14,582 nucleotides of DNA from DATAMF01 sp964472565 (GCA_964472565.1 CAYYNB010000156.1:1-14582); one strand, 5' to 3'. Numbered from the stretch's first letter, positions 8,038 to 14,582 are shown. The notes: a model not told the origin generated them from the letters alone. Program-made: numbers and translations.

Positions 8038-8532
8038 TCACTTCAGAATCACCGTCCCATCAAACCGCCGCACATCCTCCAGCGTCTCCCGGTAGAGATC
8101 AGGCATATTCTCCGGCAGTTCATCCAGCGTGAAGAACTGCGCCCCGGTGGTTTCGTCCGTCGCCTCGACGATCTCCCCGGCCCACCCATCAACCCGGAAC
8201 ACGAACGATACAAACTGATACGGATCGCCGTAGGCCGTCACCGCGCTGTACCGCGTGTGCGAATACACCGCGATCAGTGTCGCCGCCGTGACCGTCAGCC
8301 CCGCTTCTTCCCACACTTCGCGCCGCAGCGCGTCTTCAACCGATTCGTCTAATTCCATGCTGCCCGCAGGCATCACCCACCGCCCGTTATCGCTGCGCCG
8401 GACCAGCAGCACCCGCCCCGCCTGATCCATGATCACGGCCCGCACCGTATTCGCCATCAGCTTCCGTTTACCGACCACCTGCCGCAACTGCCCCAGGTAC
8501 GACTCTTCATAGGGTAGATTCGCTTTGATCAT
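8038..8532 (-). CDS. NUDIX hydrolase
   Basis: Hydrolase of nucleoside diphosphates linked to another group, 164 residues. The Nudix box is intact and fits the consensus GX5EX7REUXEEXGU at residues 57-79: Gly57, Glu63, Arg71-Glu72, Glu75-Glu76 and Gly78 are all present, so metal binding and catalysis should be retained. The preceding strand RVLLVRRSDNGRWVMPAG is typical of MutT-like substrate pockets. The substrate (oxidised nucleotide, nucleotide sugar, mRNA cap or other) cannot be told. I chose the ATG at 8532 because GGAGGAG lies ten bases upstream on the reverse strand (8543-8549); the frame stays open to 8589 but that extension has no family similarity. It is transcribed divergently from the C_GCAxxG gene across a 100-base region holding a perfect inverted repeat. 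Confidence 0.92.
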   Translation of the reverse strand: MIKANLPYEESYLGQLRQVVGKRKLMANTVRAVIMDQAGRVLLVRRSDNGRWVMPAGSMELDESVEDALRREVWEEAGLTVTAATLIAVYSHTRYSAVTAYGDPYQFVSFVFRVDGWAGEIVEATDETTGAQFFTLDELPENMPDLYRETLEDVRRFDGTVILK

Positions 8533-8569
8533 GGTGCTTCTACTCCTCCATCTTGGATTAAATGGCTCT

Positions 8570-8594
8570 ATAACATGCGGCGCACCCATGTTAT
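8570..8594. promoter_or_regulatory. Perfect 8-bp inverted repeat in a divergent promoter region (operator candidate)
   Basis: ATAACATG (8570-8577) and CATGTTAT (8587-8594) are perfect inverted copies separated by nine bases. They lie in the 100-base gap between the divergent Nudix and C_GCAxxG starts, upstream of both ribosome binding sites. The left arm overlaps possible -10 elements on either strand (TATAAC forward, TATAGA reverse), so a dimeric regulator bound here could control both genes. The symmetry and place are seen; the regulator is unknown. Confidence 0.45.
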
Positions 8595-8632
8595 TCTATT
8601 GCAGGTATCGCACATTGAGGAGAAAACACAGG

Positions 8633-9076
8633 ATGAACCCAACCGTTGAACGTGCTCAATCGCTGTTTGTGTCGAAATCGTATCACTGCGCCGAAAGCAC
8701 CCTGATCGCGCTGGCCGAAAGCCAGGGCATCGCGTCCGATCTCATCCCGAAGATCGCCACCGGATTCGGCAGCGGCCTCGCGCGGACCTGCGGCATCTGT
8801 GGGGCCGTTTCCGCCGCGATCATGGCGCTCGGTCTGAACAATGGCCGCACGGAACCGAACGCGGACCGCGAACCGAATTACGCCGCCGCCCGTCGCCTGC
8901 TGCACGAATTCGCCGCCCGTCACGGCTCCACCAATTGCTTTGATCTGACCGGCTGTGACTTCGCCACGCCCGAAGGCATGCAGCAGTACAATGCCAACCA
9001 GATTCAATCCCGGTGCTGCGAATTTATCGCCACCGCGATCCAGTTAGCCTTGCGCGAAACCACAGCCAATTCATGA
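8633..9076 (+). CDS. C_GCAxxG_C_C family (probable redox-active) protein
   Basis: Small cysteine-rich protein (147 residues) of the C_GCAxxG_C_C family, whose members are predicted redox-active or metal-binding proteins often found near electron-transfer genes. The pattern is complete: Cys19 in the YHCAESTL segment, then GFGSGLARTCGICGAVSAAIMALGL (about 44-68, Cys53 and Cys56), and C-terminal Cys102, Cys108 and Cys128-Cys129. No signal peptide is seen, so it should be cytoplasmic. The ATG at 8633 is chosen because GAGGAG lies at 8617-8622; an upstream in-frame ATG at 8525 would read through the divergent promoter region and the inverted repeat. No redox partner gene is adjacent, so the electron donor or acceptor is unknown. 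Confidence 0.85.
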   Translation: MNPTVERAQSLFVSKSYHCAESTLIALAESQGIASDLIPKIATGFGSGLARTCGICGAVSAAIMALGLNNGRTEPNADREPNYAAARRLLHEFAARHGSTNCFDLTGCDFATPEGMQQYNANQIQSRCCEFIATAIQLALRETTANS

Positions 9077-9081
9077 CTTGC

Positions 9082-9109
9082 CCAAAATCAGCTAACCGTT
9101 TTGGTTTTT
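9082..9109 (+). terminator. Intrinsic terminator after the C_GCAxxG gene
   Basis: CCAAAA (9082-9087) pairs with TTTTGG (9099-9104) around an 11-base loop and is followed at once by five T (9105-9109). It starts six bases past the stop codon and fits a rho-independent terminator for the plus strand. The YhhN gene ends on the other strand at 9113. Confidence 0.6.
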
Positions 9110-9112
9110 CCA

Positions 9113-9745
9113 TTAGATCGACATCGCGATAAACCACTGGGCCGCGAAATAGGTGCTCAGAACCCAGAAAGGGGCACTGCGAAAAGTGCCCCGGAAGCGT
9201 TCGACAGCCAGCACCGAGTCCGACGCGACGAACAGATAGGCTCCAATCAATCCTAACAGGCTGGGCGTGGTGTCGGTGGTGATCCAGCGGTTCGCCGCCT
9301 GGAACGCCATCAGCAGAATCGCGCCCACGTAGATCATCACGGGGGCGCGCATCGAGCCGAGGTGCGGCCAGAGCGCCCACAGCAGCACCGCGCCAAACGC
9401 CACAAAGGGGATGATATACCAGAGCGGGGCGTTGCCGTCGCTGGCGTCGGTGAACGCGACAATATACAACACATGTGCCAGCAGAAAGCTCGCCAACCCT
9501 TCCATAAAATGGTTGCTTTCGAGCATCAGAAAGACATCCCCGGCCAGCGAAGCCAGCAGCCCGCCCACAATGATCCACTTAAAATTCGTGGAACTCGGAT
9601 CGTCTTCGATCAGGGCCAGCACGATAATCAGACTCGTGGTGAGCGGCTTAAAAATGTATTCCAGACGTTTGGTGTGGCGATATTGGGCGACGATGGTCAT
9701 GATGGCAGACAGCGCAATGAGAACGGACAGCACAATCACAATCAT
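9113..9745 (-). CDS. YhhN-family membrane protein (probable lysoplasmalogenase)
   Basis: Integral membrane protein of 210 residues with about eight short hydrophobic helices, matching the YhhN/TMEM86 family. Eukaryotic TMEM86B and some bacterial members hydrolyse the vinyl ether bond of lysoplasmalogens. Family marks visible here are the KPLTT motif after the first helix, GDVFLML with an intramembrane Asp (about 69-75), the following GLASFLLAHVLYI with a conserved His, and a late SDSVLAV Asp. The length is typical. The ATG at 9745 has only a poor ribosome site (GAGCG); no better in-frame start is evident. It diverges from the DUF5946 gene. An eight-base inverted repeat (ACAATCAT 9738-9745, ATGATTGT 9784-9791) overlaps the start codon and could affect expression. 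Whether this host makes plasmalogens is unknown. Confidence 0.85.
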   Translation of the reverse strand: MIVIVLSVLIALSAIMTIVAQYRHTKRLEYIFKPLTTSLIIVLALIEDDPSSTNFKWIIVGGLLASLAGDVFLMLESNHFMEGLASFLLAHVLYIVAFTDASDGNAPLWYIIPFVAFGAVLLWALWPHLGSMRAPVMIYVGAILLMAFQAANRWITTDTTPSLLGLIGAYLFVASDSVLAVERFRGTFRSAPFWVLSTYFAAQWFIAMSI

Positions 9746-9818
9746 AGATTTCGCTCGACAGGTTTTGAAAAGTAGCTACCATCATGATTGTAAAACAAAT
9801 TGATAAGGAATGCTGCAA

Positions 9819-10259
9819 ATGATCATGTGTCCAGAATGCGGCGCAGAACGGCAGAACGCGGCCACCTGTGAGGAAGACTTTCACCAGATGTTGTTCTGGG
9901 AATCTGAGAATCTCGCTGAGTTGGGCGTCGTACATCACCTGATGGTGCTGAGTTATTACTTGCAGCATCCGAGTTTGTATTCACCGGAAGGGCTGGCGGC
10001 GGGCCAGGAACTGCTGGCGGATTTTGTCGTGCGCGGTCTGCCTCCGGCAGAAGTGCGGCAGCGGGATCGGGCGGCGCGGGATTCGCAGAACCGGCCCTAT
10101 CCCATTACCAGCCGGCCAGACGCGCGCGGATCGTATGATCGCCCGATGCGGTGGACCATGCGCGCGGCGGATGTGGTCGCGGGCGGGCCGGAACATTACT
10201 GCGCGAATGTGCGCGCCTGGGCACAGAGCATTTACGCGGCGCTGCACGCCGGCGACTAG
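9819..10259 (+). CDS. DUF5946 family protein
   Basis: Cytoplasmic protein of 146 residues resembling the DUF5946 family. It opens with a cysteine pair in CPECGAE (Cys4, Cys7) plus Cys17, continues with DFHQMLFWE, and has the characteristic HHLMVLSYYLQHPSLYSPEGL (39-59). The Cys and His residues suggest metal binding, but the family function is unknown. I placed the start at the ATG at 9819 because AAGGA (9805-9809) is nine bases before it; the ATG at 9810 lies directly against that site and would be poorly initiated. It stands alone: the next gene, YbaK, converges on it and ends only 25 bases away, with no clear hairpin between. Confidence 0.72.
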   Translation: MIMCPECGAERQNAATCEEDFHQMLFWESENLAELGVVHHLMVLSYYLQHPSLYSPEGLAAGQELLADFVVRGLPPAEVRQRDRAARDSQNRPYPITSRPDARGSYDRPMRWTMRAADVVAGGPEHYCANVRAWAQSIYAALHAGD

Positions 10260-10284
10260 CCGCGCGTTCCGCTGCTTTCCCGGC

Positions 10285-10767
10285 CTATGTGACCGCCGTG
10301 ACGGTGCCCCCCGTCATCTGGATCAGGTCGGCGGGCGTCAGTTGAAAAACGGCGTGCGGAGTACCGGCTGCCGCCCAGATGTCGGCATACTGCTGCAAGT
10401 CCTGATCAATGAAGGTCAGCAGCGGTTCGGCGTGGCCGACAGGCGGAATCCCACCGATCACGAATCCGGTACGATCGCGCACATAGTCGGCGTCGGGGCG
10501 CTCGATGGCTTCCCCCACCAGCGCCGCGATCCGCTCCGTGTTGACGCGGTTCGGCCCGCTGGCGATAATCAGAATGGGGCGGCTCGATTGGCGCGTCTTG
10601 AAAATGAGCGACTTGGCGATCTGCGCGACGGTGCAGCCGATAGCGGCAGCGGCCTCGGCGGAAGTGCGCGTGGAATCGGGCAGTTCGATCACCCGGCAGG
10701 CCGTAAAGCCGAGCGTATTGAGTGTATCCTGTACCTTTTGGGCGCTGGGACTCAGCGATTCAGACAT
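10285..10767 (-). CDS. YbaK/EbsC-type aminoacyl-tRNA deacylase
   Basis: Trans-editing protein of 160 residues belonging to the YbaK/ProX superfamily, which hydrolyses wrongly charged tRNAs such as Cys- or Ala-tRNA(Pro). Visible marks are the strand TVAQIAKSLIFK with the conserved Lys52, the segment ILIIASGPNRVNTERIA (65-81), and the loop GGIPPVGH (105-112) that lines the active site. The domain fills almost the whole protein, so it is a free-standing editor rather than a synthetase insert. The ATG at 10767 has AAGGAG a few bases upstream on the reverse strand; the open frame reaches 10917, but that part crosses into the start of the divergent aminopeptidase gene. Which tRNA it edits cannot be decided from sequence. 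Confidence 0.9.
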   Translation of the reverse strand: MSESLSPSAQKVQDTLNTLGFTACRVIELPDSTRTSAEAAAAIGCTVAQIAKSLIFKTRQSSRPILIIASGPNRVNTERIAALVGEAIERPDADYVRDRTGFVIGGIPPVGHAEPLLTFIDQDLQQYADIWAAAGTPHAVFQLTPADLIQMTGGTVTAVT

Positions 10768-10833
10768 GGTGACTCCTTGTGGCAGTGACGCGGACGCAAG
10801 GCGAATTGATGCCAGGAATTGTGTCTCGATTCG

Positions 10834-10839
10834 TATAAT
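10834..10839 (+). promoter_or_regulatory. -10 box upstream of the M29 aminopeptidase pair
   Basis: TATAAT 44 bases before the ATG of the first aminopeptidase, in the 115-base divergent gap to ybaK. No -35 is seen at 16-18 bases; TTGATG at 10806-10811 is 22 bases away. A second box, TATAGT (10845-10850), lies just downstream and could be used instead. Confidence 0.45.
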
Positions 10840-10882
10840 TCTGCTATAGTCAGCCAAGATATTTCTTCTCAGGAGAGTTCTT

Positions 10883-11992
10883 ATGTTTAATGACTTTGCT
10901 CCCCGGTTGGCCGCCATTCTGACGGACTATTCGGTCCCGGTGCAGAAGGGCGATTATGTCGGCATTTTGGGCAGTATTCAGGCCGAACCGCTGTTGCTCG
11001 CGCTGTACGAGGCGGTTCTGGAACGCGGCGGACATCCCTTTATTCAGGCGAGTCTGCCCGGCACACAGGATATTTTTTACGCCAAAGCGAATGACGAGCA
11101 GTTGGCCTTCTGCGATCCGCTGCCGCTGGCGATGCTGGAAAAAGTGGATGTGTTGTACCAGATCATCGCGCCGAGCAATACCAAAAGCCTGTCACAGGTG
11201 GACCCGCAGCTTTTGAAAAAATCGCAGGAAGGCCGCCGCCCCATGATGGAACTGTATTTCAAGCGGATCAATGAGCAGTCGCTCCGCTGGAATATCACCG
11301 CGTGGCCGACGCAGGCTTCCGCGCAGGAAGCCGAAATGGGCCTGCTGGCCTACACCGAATTTATGTATAAAGCCTGCGCGCTCGATCAGACCGATCCGGT
11401 AGCGCACTGGAAAGCCATGCGCGCCCGGCAGGACCGGCTGGTTGCCTGGCTGAAGGGCAAAAAACACGCGGAAGTGAAGGGGCCGGGCATCGAAATGTCG
11501 TTCGACTTCACAGATCGGCCCTGGGTGAACTGCTGGGGCGACAAAAACTTCCCCGATGGCGAAGTGTTCACCAGCCCGATTGAAAACAGCGTCAACGGGC
11601 ATGTGGAGTTCAACTTCCCGACCATGTTCGGCGGGCGCGAAGTTAACGGCGTGAAGTTCACGTTTAAGGACGGGCGCATTGTCGAGGCGTCGGCGGCGAA
11701 AAACGAAGACTACCTGCTGACGCAGCTTGACATCGACGCGGGCGCGCGCAGCCTGGGTGAATTCGCGGTGGGGACCAATATGGGCATCCAGCGCTTCACC
11801 GGGGAAGTCCTGTTCGATGAAAAAATCGGCGGCTCGATCCACATGGCGATTGGACACGGCATCGGCGAATCGGGCGGCGTGAATGAAAGCGTGATTCACT
11901 GGGATATGGTCCACAGCATGAAAAACGGCGGCGAGATTTACATCGACGGTGAGCTGTTCTACCGGAATGGGGACTTTGTAGTTGGGGGGTAA
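10883..11992 (+). CDS. M29 family aminopeptidase, copy 1 (catalytic Tyr replaced)
   Basis: Metallo-aminopeptidase of family M29 (AmpS/aminopeptidase T type), 369 residues, cytoplasmic, expected to release N-terminal amino acids from peptides. By spacing against the Thermus enzyme (Glu250, Glu316, His345, Tyr352, His376, Asp378) the five metal ligands are present: Glu227 in FPDGEVF, Glu293 in LGEFAVGTN, His320 in GSIHMAIG, and His339 and Asp341 in IHWDMV. The catalytic tyrosine expected seven residues after His320 is Ile327, so activity may be altered. The N-terminal domain (1-180) is of normal length. The ATG at 10883 has AGGAG at 10871-10875. Its TAA stop shares one base with the start of copy 2 (TAATG), so the two are translationally coupled. 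Confidence 0.88.
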   Translation: MFNDFAPRLAAILTDYSVPVQKGDYVGILGSIQAEPLLLALYEAVLERGGHPFIQASLPGTQDIFYAKANDEQLAFCDPLPLAMLEKVDVLYQIIAPSNTKSLSQVDPQLLKKSQEGRRPMMELYFKRINEQSLRWNITAWPTQASAQEAEMGLLAYTEFMYKACALDQTDPVAHWKAMRARQDRLVAWLKGKKHAEVKGPGIEMSFDFTDRPWVNCWGDKNFPDGEVFTSPIENSVNGHVEFNFPTMFGGREVNGVKFTFKDGRIVEASAAKNEDYLLTQLDIDAGARSLGEFAVGTNMGIQRFTGEVLFDEKIGGSIHMAIGHGIGESGGVNESVIHWDMVHSMKNGGEIYIDGELFYRNGDFVVGG

Positions 11993-13119
11993 TGATGATT
12001 AAAGATTTAGCATCCGAAATGGCTCGCATTCTGACGGACTATTCCAGCCCCGTCAAGCCGGGGGAAGTCGTCACGATTATCGGCAACGGCGCGACATGCA
12101 GCCCGCTGATCGAAGCGTTGTTCGAAGCGGTGATGAAGCGCGGCGCGTTCCCCAATGTGCAGTCGTCAGCACTCGTTTCAGCCGATTATACGCCCTATTT
12201 TGAACTGTTTCTGCGCGAGGCGAACGAGTGGCAGCTTGATCACCTCGACAGCACGATCATGCACTGGATCGACAATTCAGACGCGCTGTTTTTCATCAAG
12301 GCCCCGGCGAACTCCAAAGCGCTGTCCGCCGTCGATCCGGCGAAGATGGCCCGTTTTCGCAAGACGAACCAGCCCGTGAGCAACCGCTACCTGGAACGTT
12401 ATTCGGCGGGCAAGCTGCGCTGGACGGTGGTCGGCTGGCCGACCAATGCCGCCGCGCAGACAGCGGAAATGGGGTTGAAGGCTTACAGCGATTTTGTGGC
12501 GCGGGCCTGTGGGCTGGATCAGCCGGACCCGGTGCAGTACTGGCGTGATTTCCGCGCGATGCAAGACCGGCTGGTGAAGTGGTTGCAGGGCAAAAAACAC
12601 CTGGAAGTGAAAGGGCCGGGCATCGATATGTCGCTGGACTTTCAGGATCGGGTGTGGGTGAACTGCTGGGGCAACAACAATTTCCCCGATGGCGAAATTT
12701 TCACCAGCCCGGTTGAAGACTCGGTGAACGGGTGGGTGCATTTTAACTATCCCAGCGTGTACCTGGGCTATGAAGTGGATGGCGTCAAACTGCGCTTTGA
12801 AAATGGCGTGGCGGTGGAAGCCAGCGGCACGAAAAACGAGGAGTTTTTGCTCGGTCAACTGAACGTTGATCCCGGCGCGCGGCGGCTGGGCGAGTTTGCG
12901 GTGGGCACGAATATGGGTGTCACGCAGATGACGCGCAGCATCCTGTTCGATGAAAAGATCGGCGGCTCGATCCACATGGCGCTGGGGCGGAGCTACGAAG
13001 AAGCGAAGGGCCTGAACCAGAGCGCGATTCACTGGGATATGGTTCACAATATGAAGGACGGCGGCGAAATTTACATCGACGGCGAGTTGTTCTATCGCAG
13101 CGGCGAATTTATGGTGTAG
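11992..13119 (+). CDS. M29 family aminopeptidase, copy 2 (complete active site)
   Basis: Second tandem M29 aminopeptidase, 375 residues. It keeps all expected active-site residues: Glu235 (FPDGEIF), Glu301 (LGEFAVGTN), His328 (GSIHMALG), Tyr335 exactly seven residues later, and His347 and Asp349 (IHWDMV). Glu235 and Glu301 are 66 apart, as in the Thermus enzyme. It is therefore the member most likely to be a normal aminopeptidase. The start is the ATG at 11992, which shares its A with the stop of copy 1; a second ATG at 11995 would shorten it by one residue. The upstream G-rich stretch may serve as a ribosome site, but coupling to copy 1 is likely. N-terminally it has diverged from copies 1 and 3 (GNGATCSPLIEALFEAVMKRG). 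A palindromic terminator follows 18 bases after the stop. Confidence 0.93.
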   Translation: MMIKDLASEMARILTDYSSPVKPGEVVTIIGNGATCSPLIEALFEAVMKRGAFPNVQSSALVSADYTPYFELFLREANEWQLDHLDSTIMHWIDNSDALFFIKAPANSKALSAVDPAKMARFRKTNQPVSNRYLERYSAGKLRWTVVGWPTNAAAQTAEMGLKAYSDFVARACGLDQPDPVQYWRDFRAMQDRLVKWLQGKKHLEVKGPGIDMSLDFQDRVWVNCWGNNNFPDGEIFTSPVEDSVNGWVHFNYPSVYLGYEVDGVKLRFENGVAVEASGTKNEEFLLGQLNVDPGARRLGEFAVGTNMGVTQMTRSILFDEKIGGSIHMALGRSYEEAKGLNQSAIHWDMVHNMKDGGEIYIDGELFYRSGEFMV

Positions 13120-13136
13120 CCCCGTATCCCCGCTAA

Positions 13137-13167
13137 TAGGGGTAATTCATGAATTACCCCTACTTTT
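13137..13167 (+). terminator. 26-base perfect palindrome with T-run, terminator of the M29 pair
   Basis: Bases 13137-13162 are a perfect palindrome (left half TAGGGGTAATTCA, right half its complement) followed by CTTTT. It begins 18 bases after the stop of copy 2 and fits an intrinsic terminator. It separates the copy 1-2 operon from copy 3, which has its own promoter. Confidence 0.7.
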
Positions 13168-13234
13168 CCACGAATTTCAGAATCACCTTCATAAAATCAA
13201 GGTCAATCATTAAGAATTTTCATGTTGAGATATG

Positions 13235-13259
13235 AAATTTTAAAATTTGAGCGTATAAT
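13235..13259 (+). promoter_or_regulatory. Promoter of M29 copy 3 with an AT palindrome before the -10
   Basis: TATAAT at 13254-13259 lies 37 bases before the ATG of copy 3. Just upstream, 13235-13248 is a perfect 14-base palindrome (AAATTTT followed by AAAATTT) filling the spacer where a regulator could bind. TTGAGA at 13225-13230 is 23 bases from the -10, too far for a normal -35. The region 13163-13296 is AT-rich compared with the genes around it and holds no ORF. Confidence 0.5.
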
Positions 13260-13296
13260 CGGATCATATGTAACTCTATCAACCGGAGGAGATCGT

Positions 13297-14582
13297 ATGA
13301 CTCACGATTTTGCGCCCAAACTGGCCCGCGTGCTGACGGAATACTGCCGCCCTGTCCAACCGGGGGATTATGTGCTGGTGATGGCAAGCGTCGCGGCGGA
13401 ACCGCTTGTCGAAGCGTTATGGGAACAGATCGTCAAAAAGGGCGGCAACCCCAGCCTGTCGCTGAGTTTTCCGAGTCTGGGTGAAATTTTTATGAAGCAC
13501 GCGACAGAGGCCCAGTTCGACTTCATCGATCCCGCGCTGTGGACTCAGTTTGAAAAGGCGGATGTGCTCTACTCGATTCGCGCCCCCACGAACACCAAAC
13601 GATTCTCGCGCGTCCCCGCCGCACGCATGGCCCGGCAGCACGCGGGCCAGCGCCCGTTGATCGAACGCTATCTGGCGCGGTGTGAAAATGATGACATCCG
13701 CTGGAATATCACAGGCTGGCCGACACAGGCCGGGGCGCAGGATGCCGAAATGGGTCTGCTGGATTACGCCGAAGTTCATCACCAGCACCCGGGCGGCATG
13801 GCCGTCGTCGGACAGGACCGCCAGGACCGGGAATGCCGACGGAGCGATCCCCTCCGGGGGCCCCTCCCCCTCCAGCGCCTCGGCCAGCCAGGTCCCGCCG
13901 GGTCCGGGCCGCCCCAGTTCCGGTGCCGGTTCCGGTGCCAGTTCGGGTGCCGGTNNNNNNNNNNGGATGCCGAAATGGGTCTGCTGGAATACACCGAATT
14001 TATGTACTGCGCGGCGGGACTGGATCGGGCTGATCCGGTGGCCTACTGGCAGGAATTCCAGGAGCGGCAGGCGGTGCTGGTGGAATGGCTGAAGGGTAAG
14101 CAGCACGCCGAGATTCACGGGCCGGGCATCGAGATGAGCTTCGATTTTGGCGGGCGATCCTGGGTGAGCTGTCACGGGATCAAAAATTTCCCGGACGGCG
14201 AAATTTTCACCGCGCCGGTTGAAGATTCGGTCAATGGCACGGTGGAATTCAACTTCCCGACGGTGTACGGCGGGCGCGAACTCAACGGGGTGCGGCTGGT
14301 GTTTGAGCAGGGCTGCGTGGTCGAAGCCCACGCGGAAAAAGGCGATGATTATCTGCAAAGCCAGCTTCAGATGGACGAGGGCGCAAAACGGCTGGGCGAG
14401 TTTGCCATCGGTACGAATAGGGGCATCCAGGAATTCACGCGGGAAATCCTGTTCGATGAAAAAATCGGCGGGACGATCCACATGGCGCTGGGCGAACAGG
14501 CCGACGGCGCGGGCGGCCTGAACAAAAGCGCGATCCACTGGGATATGGTCCACAATATGAAGGACGGCGGCGAGGTCATCAT
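13297..14582 (+). CDS. M29 family aminopeptidase, copy 3 (partial, broken by a misassembly)
   Basis: Third M29 paralogue. The ATG at 13297 has GGAGGAG at 13285-13291, and the frame stays open to the window edge, so the last 15-20 residues are missing. The true protein is interrupted: residues up to GLLDYAE (13773) are normal, then come about 60 codons of unrelated sequence and ten Ns, then the protein resumes at DAEMGLLEYTEFMYC (13966). Deleting 225 bases restores a protein colinear without gaps with copy 1: Glu227 (FPDGEIF), Glu293 (LGEFAIGTN), His320 (GTIHMALG), His339 and Asp341 (IHWDMV). The catalytic tyrosine position is Ala327. The usual GTNMG reads GTNRG. It is therefore closer in layout to copy 1 than to copy 2. 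It has its own promoter behind the terminator of copy 2. Confidence 0.85.
   Translation, partial: MTHDFAPKLARVLTEYCRPVQPGDYVLVMASVAAEPLVEALWEQIVKKGGNPSLSLSFPSLGEIFMKHATEAQFDFIDPALWTQFEKADVLYSIRAPTNTKRFSRVPAARMARQHAGQRPLIERYLARCENDDIRWNITGWPTQAGAQDAEMGLLDYAEVHHQHPGGMAVVGQDRQDRECRRSDPLRGPLPLQRLGQPGPAGSGPPQFRCRFRCQFGCRXXXXDAEMGLLEYTEFMYCAAGLDRADPVAYWQEFQERQAVLVEWLKGKQHAEIHGPGIEMSFDFGGRSWVSCHGIKNFPDGEIFTAPVEDSVNGTVEFNFPTVYGGRELNGVRLVFEQGCVVEAHAEKGDDYLQSQLQMDEGAKRLGEFAIGTNRGIQEFTREILFDEKIGGTIHMALGEQADGAGGLNKSAIHWDMVHNMKDGGEVI
13740..13773 (+). repeat. 34-base direct duplication, left copy (partner at 13965-13998)
   Basis: The 34 bases encoding DAEMGLLDYAE recur at 13965-13998 with two mismatches (GGATTACGCC against GGAATACACC). 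The repeat spacing is 225 bases, a multiple of three. It flanks the foreign insert and the N gap and looks like two contig ends that overlap but were not merged, possibly from two strains. Confidence 0.85.
13774..13954. other. Foreign high-GC segment, probable chimeric contig end
   Basis: These 181 bases have no counterpart in copies 1 and 2 and are much richer in GC than the flanks. Read on the minus strand they give a plausible protein piece (PAPELAPEPAPELGRPGPGG, then TWLAEALEGEGPPEG, then FPVLAVLSDDGHAARVLVM) with the Pro/Glu-rich repeat and codon bias of a high-GC actinobacterial gene. It joins the aminopeptidase gene abruptly after GCCGAA and ends at the N run. I read it as contaminating sequence fused to a contig end, not a real insertion. 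Confidence 0.75.
13955..13964. other. Assembly gap (10 N)
   Basis: Ten unknown bases, a fixed-size scaffolding gap. The true distance across it is not known; the flanking duplication suggests that the contigs actually overlap. Confidence 0.98.
13965..13998 (+). repeat. 34-base direct duplication, right copy
   Basis: Partner of 13740-13773, 32 of 34 bases identical, starting at the first base after the N gap. From its end the aminopeptidase reading frame continues normally. Confidence 0.85.

Noticed and set aside
13774..13964. Insert in copy 3 as a mobile element or a programmed insertion
   Set aside because: It has no inverted ends, no transposase, an N gap at one edge, and flanking repeats that are imperfect and look like unmerged contig overlap rather than a target duplication.
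13417..14553. Minus-strand open frame of 378 codons spanning the N gap
   Set aside because: Outside the foreign insert it is the antisense of M29 copy 3. Similar shadow frames appear under copies 1 and 2, as expected from shared sequence. Only the short part in 13774-13954 looks like true coding sequence, and that belongs to the contaminant.

Overview
The window reads as a stretch of bacterial chromosome of moderately high GC. Most genes are preceded by purine-rich ribosome binding sites, and gaps between genes are short. The content (three M29 aminopeptidase paralogues, a C_GCAxxG_C_C redox protein, DUF5946, a DrrAB-type exporter, a zinc-ribbon membrane protein with a proline-rich linker) resembles a free-living Chloroflexota genome, probably assembled from a metagenome. 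That placement is inferred from gene content only. A run of ten Ns and a foreign-looking insert near the right end show that this is a scaffold with at least one faulty join.

Left block (1-4680, all minus strand). Four genes run leftwards and look like one transcription unit: a YjdF/DUF2992 protein, a secreted parallel beta-helix protein, a zinc-ribbon three-helix membrane protein and a C45-type N-terminal-nucleophile hydrolase. The first gene has its own -10 box and a leader of about 125 nt. The leader folds into hairpins that include the Shine-Dalgarno sequence, as expected for a yjdF (azaaromatic-sensing) riboswitch.

Centre-left block (4680-8040, plus strand). Divergent from the yjdF unit lies an HTH_42 winged-helix protein with the QxQ motif of AlkZ-type DNA glycosylases. 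It is followed by the ATPase and permease of a DrrAB-like ABC exporter. Taken together, a leader of a class that senses planar aromatics, a candidate bulky-adduct glycosylase and a drug-type exporter suggest a genotoxin-response neighbourhood. This is a hypothesis.

Centre-right block (8040-10770). Short unlinked genes: a Nudix hydrolase and a C_GCAxxG_C_C protein transcribed divergently around a perfect inverted repeat, a YhhN-type lysoplasmalogenase, a DUF5946 protein, and a YbaK-type aminoacyl-tRNA deacylase. Convergent pairs are separated by hairpin terminators or very short gaps.

Right block (10830-14582, plus strand). Three M29 aminopeptidase paralogues lie in tandem. The first two overlap by one base; the third has its own promoter after a terminator and runs off the window. 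All keep the five metal ligands, but only the middle copy keeps the catalytic tyrosine. The third is interrupted by a misassembled segment (13774-13964); removing 225 bases restores a full-length protein colinear with copy 1.
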